Positions 57,651-64,000 of a DNA stretch of 64,000 bases are shown here, one piece after another (the first letter of the stretch is position 1; each line of letters starts with the position of its first letter). The position numbers were made by a program, and so were the translations under genes. Below the pieces are notes generated by a model. That model saw only the letters and a list, made by a program, of their open reading frames with translations, was not told the DNA's origin and made no database searches. Where the stretch lies: positions 15,618,001 to 15,682,000 of the forward strand of contig NC_071627.1 in the NCBI RefSeq assembly GCF_014839835.1, read 5' to 3'. The stretch is from Dryobates pubescens (taxonomy: Eukaryota; Chordata; Aves; Piciformes; Picidae).

Positions 57651-59988
57651 AATAAACTTGTTCGTTCTCCACCTCCCCTCCCCCCTCTTTCTTCCTCTCT
57701 TTCTTGCTCCCCCCTCCCTCCGCTTCTCTCAATAAGAAAACACATTTCTTAAATTAGAGCGTGTCAGACTGTCCGTAGCTGTGCTCTCCACATTCTTCTC
57801 CTCAGCTGACGTTTCTGCGGGATGGTGCGGCCCTCCCCGGCGCTTTTTAAGCTTTCAGCCTTCTTAGTGTAGCAGTTACTAATCAAGAAGGAGACACATC
57901 GAGTTGTTTCATACAAAGACCCGTGTATTAATTGGGTCGAGGAAGGCAAAACTCCGGGTTTTTTTTCAGTTTTGTTAATATCTGAAGGGTTTTTTGGGGT
58001 GGTGGGTTTGTGGGTTGGTGGTGTTTGTTTGTTTTTTAATGGGGTTGACTTCCTCATGTACATTGAGATGTTAAAGCTGCGTGTGTTAGCATAAAATAAT
58101 GTCAAGAGAAGCATGTATTCTGCAGAAAATGCTGCCTCATAAGAGACTAGGTCATTTGTTTTTGTCGTAATGGCAGGAGCTAAAGTAAGCTACAGTCCAG
58201 ACTCAGAGGGCAGGTCTGTTCTCATTGCATTTAAATCTTACAGGATTCTTTCAGCCTTTTTTTCCTTTCTACTCATCTGTTACTGTTTTTTTCCTCTTAC
58301 ATTATATCACAATCCTTTCAGTGCTGTCTTTTAAATGCTGCTGTGTTGTACTCTGTCATGTGTCTGCATCAATCTGGAATTTTTTACATTGTGTCCTGCC
58401 CTCTGTTCAAATTAAGTCATCAGTTGACATTCGATGGGAATCCATGTAATACTTGTTTTTGTCAGAATCCAGTCTCATGAGTAATGCCAAGTCAGTTTTG
58501 AGCTTTGTGAAATTGAATATTACAGTGCAGGATTACAAACATACTAAACCTTTCCAGTATGCACCAAAAAGAAGGGTCATGTATGTGCAGGCAGCAAACG
58601 CGGTGTCTTCGGCTTTGGCCAGCGAAGTCCCAGACAATCCAAAGGAGCAGAGCTACATCTCATGCTATTCACAGGCAGGAGATGCCAGTCCAGCTGTTTG
58701 AATAACACCCTTTTATATACAATTAATTATGACAGCGTAGAGTTGCTAATTTAAAATGCATATGGAAAATGTGTGAAAGCACACGGTTTTCAATAATTAG
58801 ATCACAGTGAATCTATCAATACTTCAGATTTTATGCCAGCTTATAAATTTCTGTGGAGAAAGCAAAATTTCTGTTTTTTATGTCGGTGAGGTGCTTTGCT
58901 TGCCTTCTCAATTGCCACTAACGTATAATGTGAAACATAATGTGCAGGGCATTTGCATTGCAGTGAGGGCAGTAAGAGATGCATTTCTGCTGTGTTTTCC
59001 AAAATCTGTCTCTCTTTTTTTTTTTTTTTTTAAGTTGTTTTACTCATCCACTGAATTTTGGTATTCAGCCTGTTAAACAGGTTTACTGAGTTAATGATGC
59101 TTTACCCTACTTACCAGAAAGCATTCCTCAGCTAAATAGCAGTAGTGAAGACATTTCTTATGCTGCTCCATCTGCTTGAGCTGTTAACTCAGTTACTCTG
59201 TTAACATCAAGTTCATATTTATTTTAGATACTTACTTATTACTTCTTGTGATCAATTTATGTGTTTTAAAATGAAACATACATTCTTGCTGCTTCAGTCC
59301 TCCTGTGCCTGTATGTGTGCTGCAGGAACAACCTAGACATGAACACATTAGTTCAGTAAGGGGAGAGAGGAGAAGATATCCTGCACAATGCTGCTGAGGT
59401 CTTTCAGGTTTTTCTGGGGTTTTGTTCTTCAACTATACAACCTGAATATGTTTTTTGGTATTCTTTAAGAAAAGCTAAGTTGAGGACCTTTAGTAGAATT
59501 TGGGGGGGGGAATAATCTATAGGAGCTTGCTTTTTTCCTACAGGGAAAACTATTTTTCTGCTAGACATAGTCTTTGGCCTTTCTTCTTCGCTGGAAGATG
59601 TTCTGGTTGGTGTTTGCTTGCTAACCTGTGTACTCTGCACATTTTTTTCCTGTGATTTATCTTCAATTAGTGTGTGGATGATTCCTGTGAAGACATTCAT
59701 GCAGAAGAGCTGATCTCTGATTTATACCTGTGGTGTTTTTCCTCTTTGTCAATTTCCCTGAGGGTATTTCTCAGACTTAGCGTGCTAGGAAAAATGGAAT
59801 TATTTTGACGTCGTGCTAGAATTTAGTAAGCTTGGTTCACCTATACTGGATCTTGTCCTTACTGTCAGATTTTGCTGGTGGTTTTTAGTAAGTGCAGCTT
59901 ACTTGGTGTACCCTCCTCTGCTCTCTGTCATTTTTCTCTTTCAGTTGCACTGAGTTTGCGTAACATTGTGACCATTTCCTTTCATCAG
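57235..59988 (+). other. FBXO38 intron 1
   Basis: About 2.75 kb. The first 400 bases belong to the CpG island, and a T17 run lies at 59,015-59,031. No transposon or other gene recognised. Ends in 'tttcatcag'. Confidence 0.75.
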
Positions 59989-60002
59989 AAATCTTTGCAA
60001 AT

Positions 60003-63820
<3,818 letters not shown>

Positions 63821-64000
63821 GTAAGAGGGATTCCTATGTGGAGGGGAGGTTTTAGCATGGAGGAAGTCTTAATTGTTAAAGTTGCATAGGCACCAACTGT
63901 AAATGGAAACCTAAGAATGCAAGATCTGAAAACAGTCATTTTATTCATTACCTTGGATAGGAATGTTCCCTTGTCCTGCAGATTACTTGATGCTGTGTAG

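Noticed and set aside
57077-57745. 222-codon minus-strand open frame
   Set aside because: It lies across the CpG island and first exon of FBXO38, and is made of Ala, Pro, Arg and Ser runs from GC-rich DNA. No domain, so a composition artefact.

Overview
This window is genomic DNA from a bird. The evidence is about two dozen truncated CR1 LINE copies, all ending in the typical avian CR1 3' tail, three split vertebrate genes with short introns, and coding exons that read as avian-type proteins. Several CR1 copies end in a pentanucleotide (GAATA)n tail and CR1 density is high. That would suit a CR1-rich lineage such as woodpeckers and relatives, but this is inference only. The gene set corresponds to what is chromosome 13 in chicken and 5q in human.

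Layout. Positions 1-28,000 are intergenic. They hold scattered CR1 fragments, one nested CR1 pair, one candidate solo LTR (16,804-17,720) with two internal tandem duplications, and a few weak open frames that I could not identify. IL12B (IL-12/IL-23 p40) occupies about 28,158-40,287 on the + strand. It has a non-coding first exon behind a C/EBP site and TATA-like box, six main coding exons plus a last exon carrying only the end of the stop-containing codons, and a long 3' UTR with AU-rich elements and a CR1 tail. From 40,300 to 46,640 there is only an old CR1 copy and simple repeats. A four-exon Kazal-type inhibitor gene (SPINK family, 85 residues, P1 arginine) lies at 46,769-50,400, with a good poly(A) site near 50,957. 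Positions 51,000-56,850 are again CR1 and unique non-coding DNA. A CpG island at about 56,860-57,650 is the promoter and first exon of FBXO38. The window contains FBXO38 coding exons for about residues 1-244 and ends inside the gene.

The three genes point the same way but act separately: a secreted cytokine subunit, a secreted protease inhibitor, and an intracellular SCF ubiquitin-ligase receptor. SPINK next to FBXO38 is also found in mammals. IL12B directly upstream of them is not the human order. I found no RNA gene, CRISPR array or intact mobile element. The most interesting points are an IL12B stop that reads Cys-Arg-stop whether or not the last intron is spliced, a 17-bp tandem amplification of AU-rich elements in the IL12B 3' UTR, the nested CR1 insertion, and the LTR-like element.
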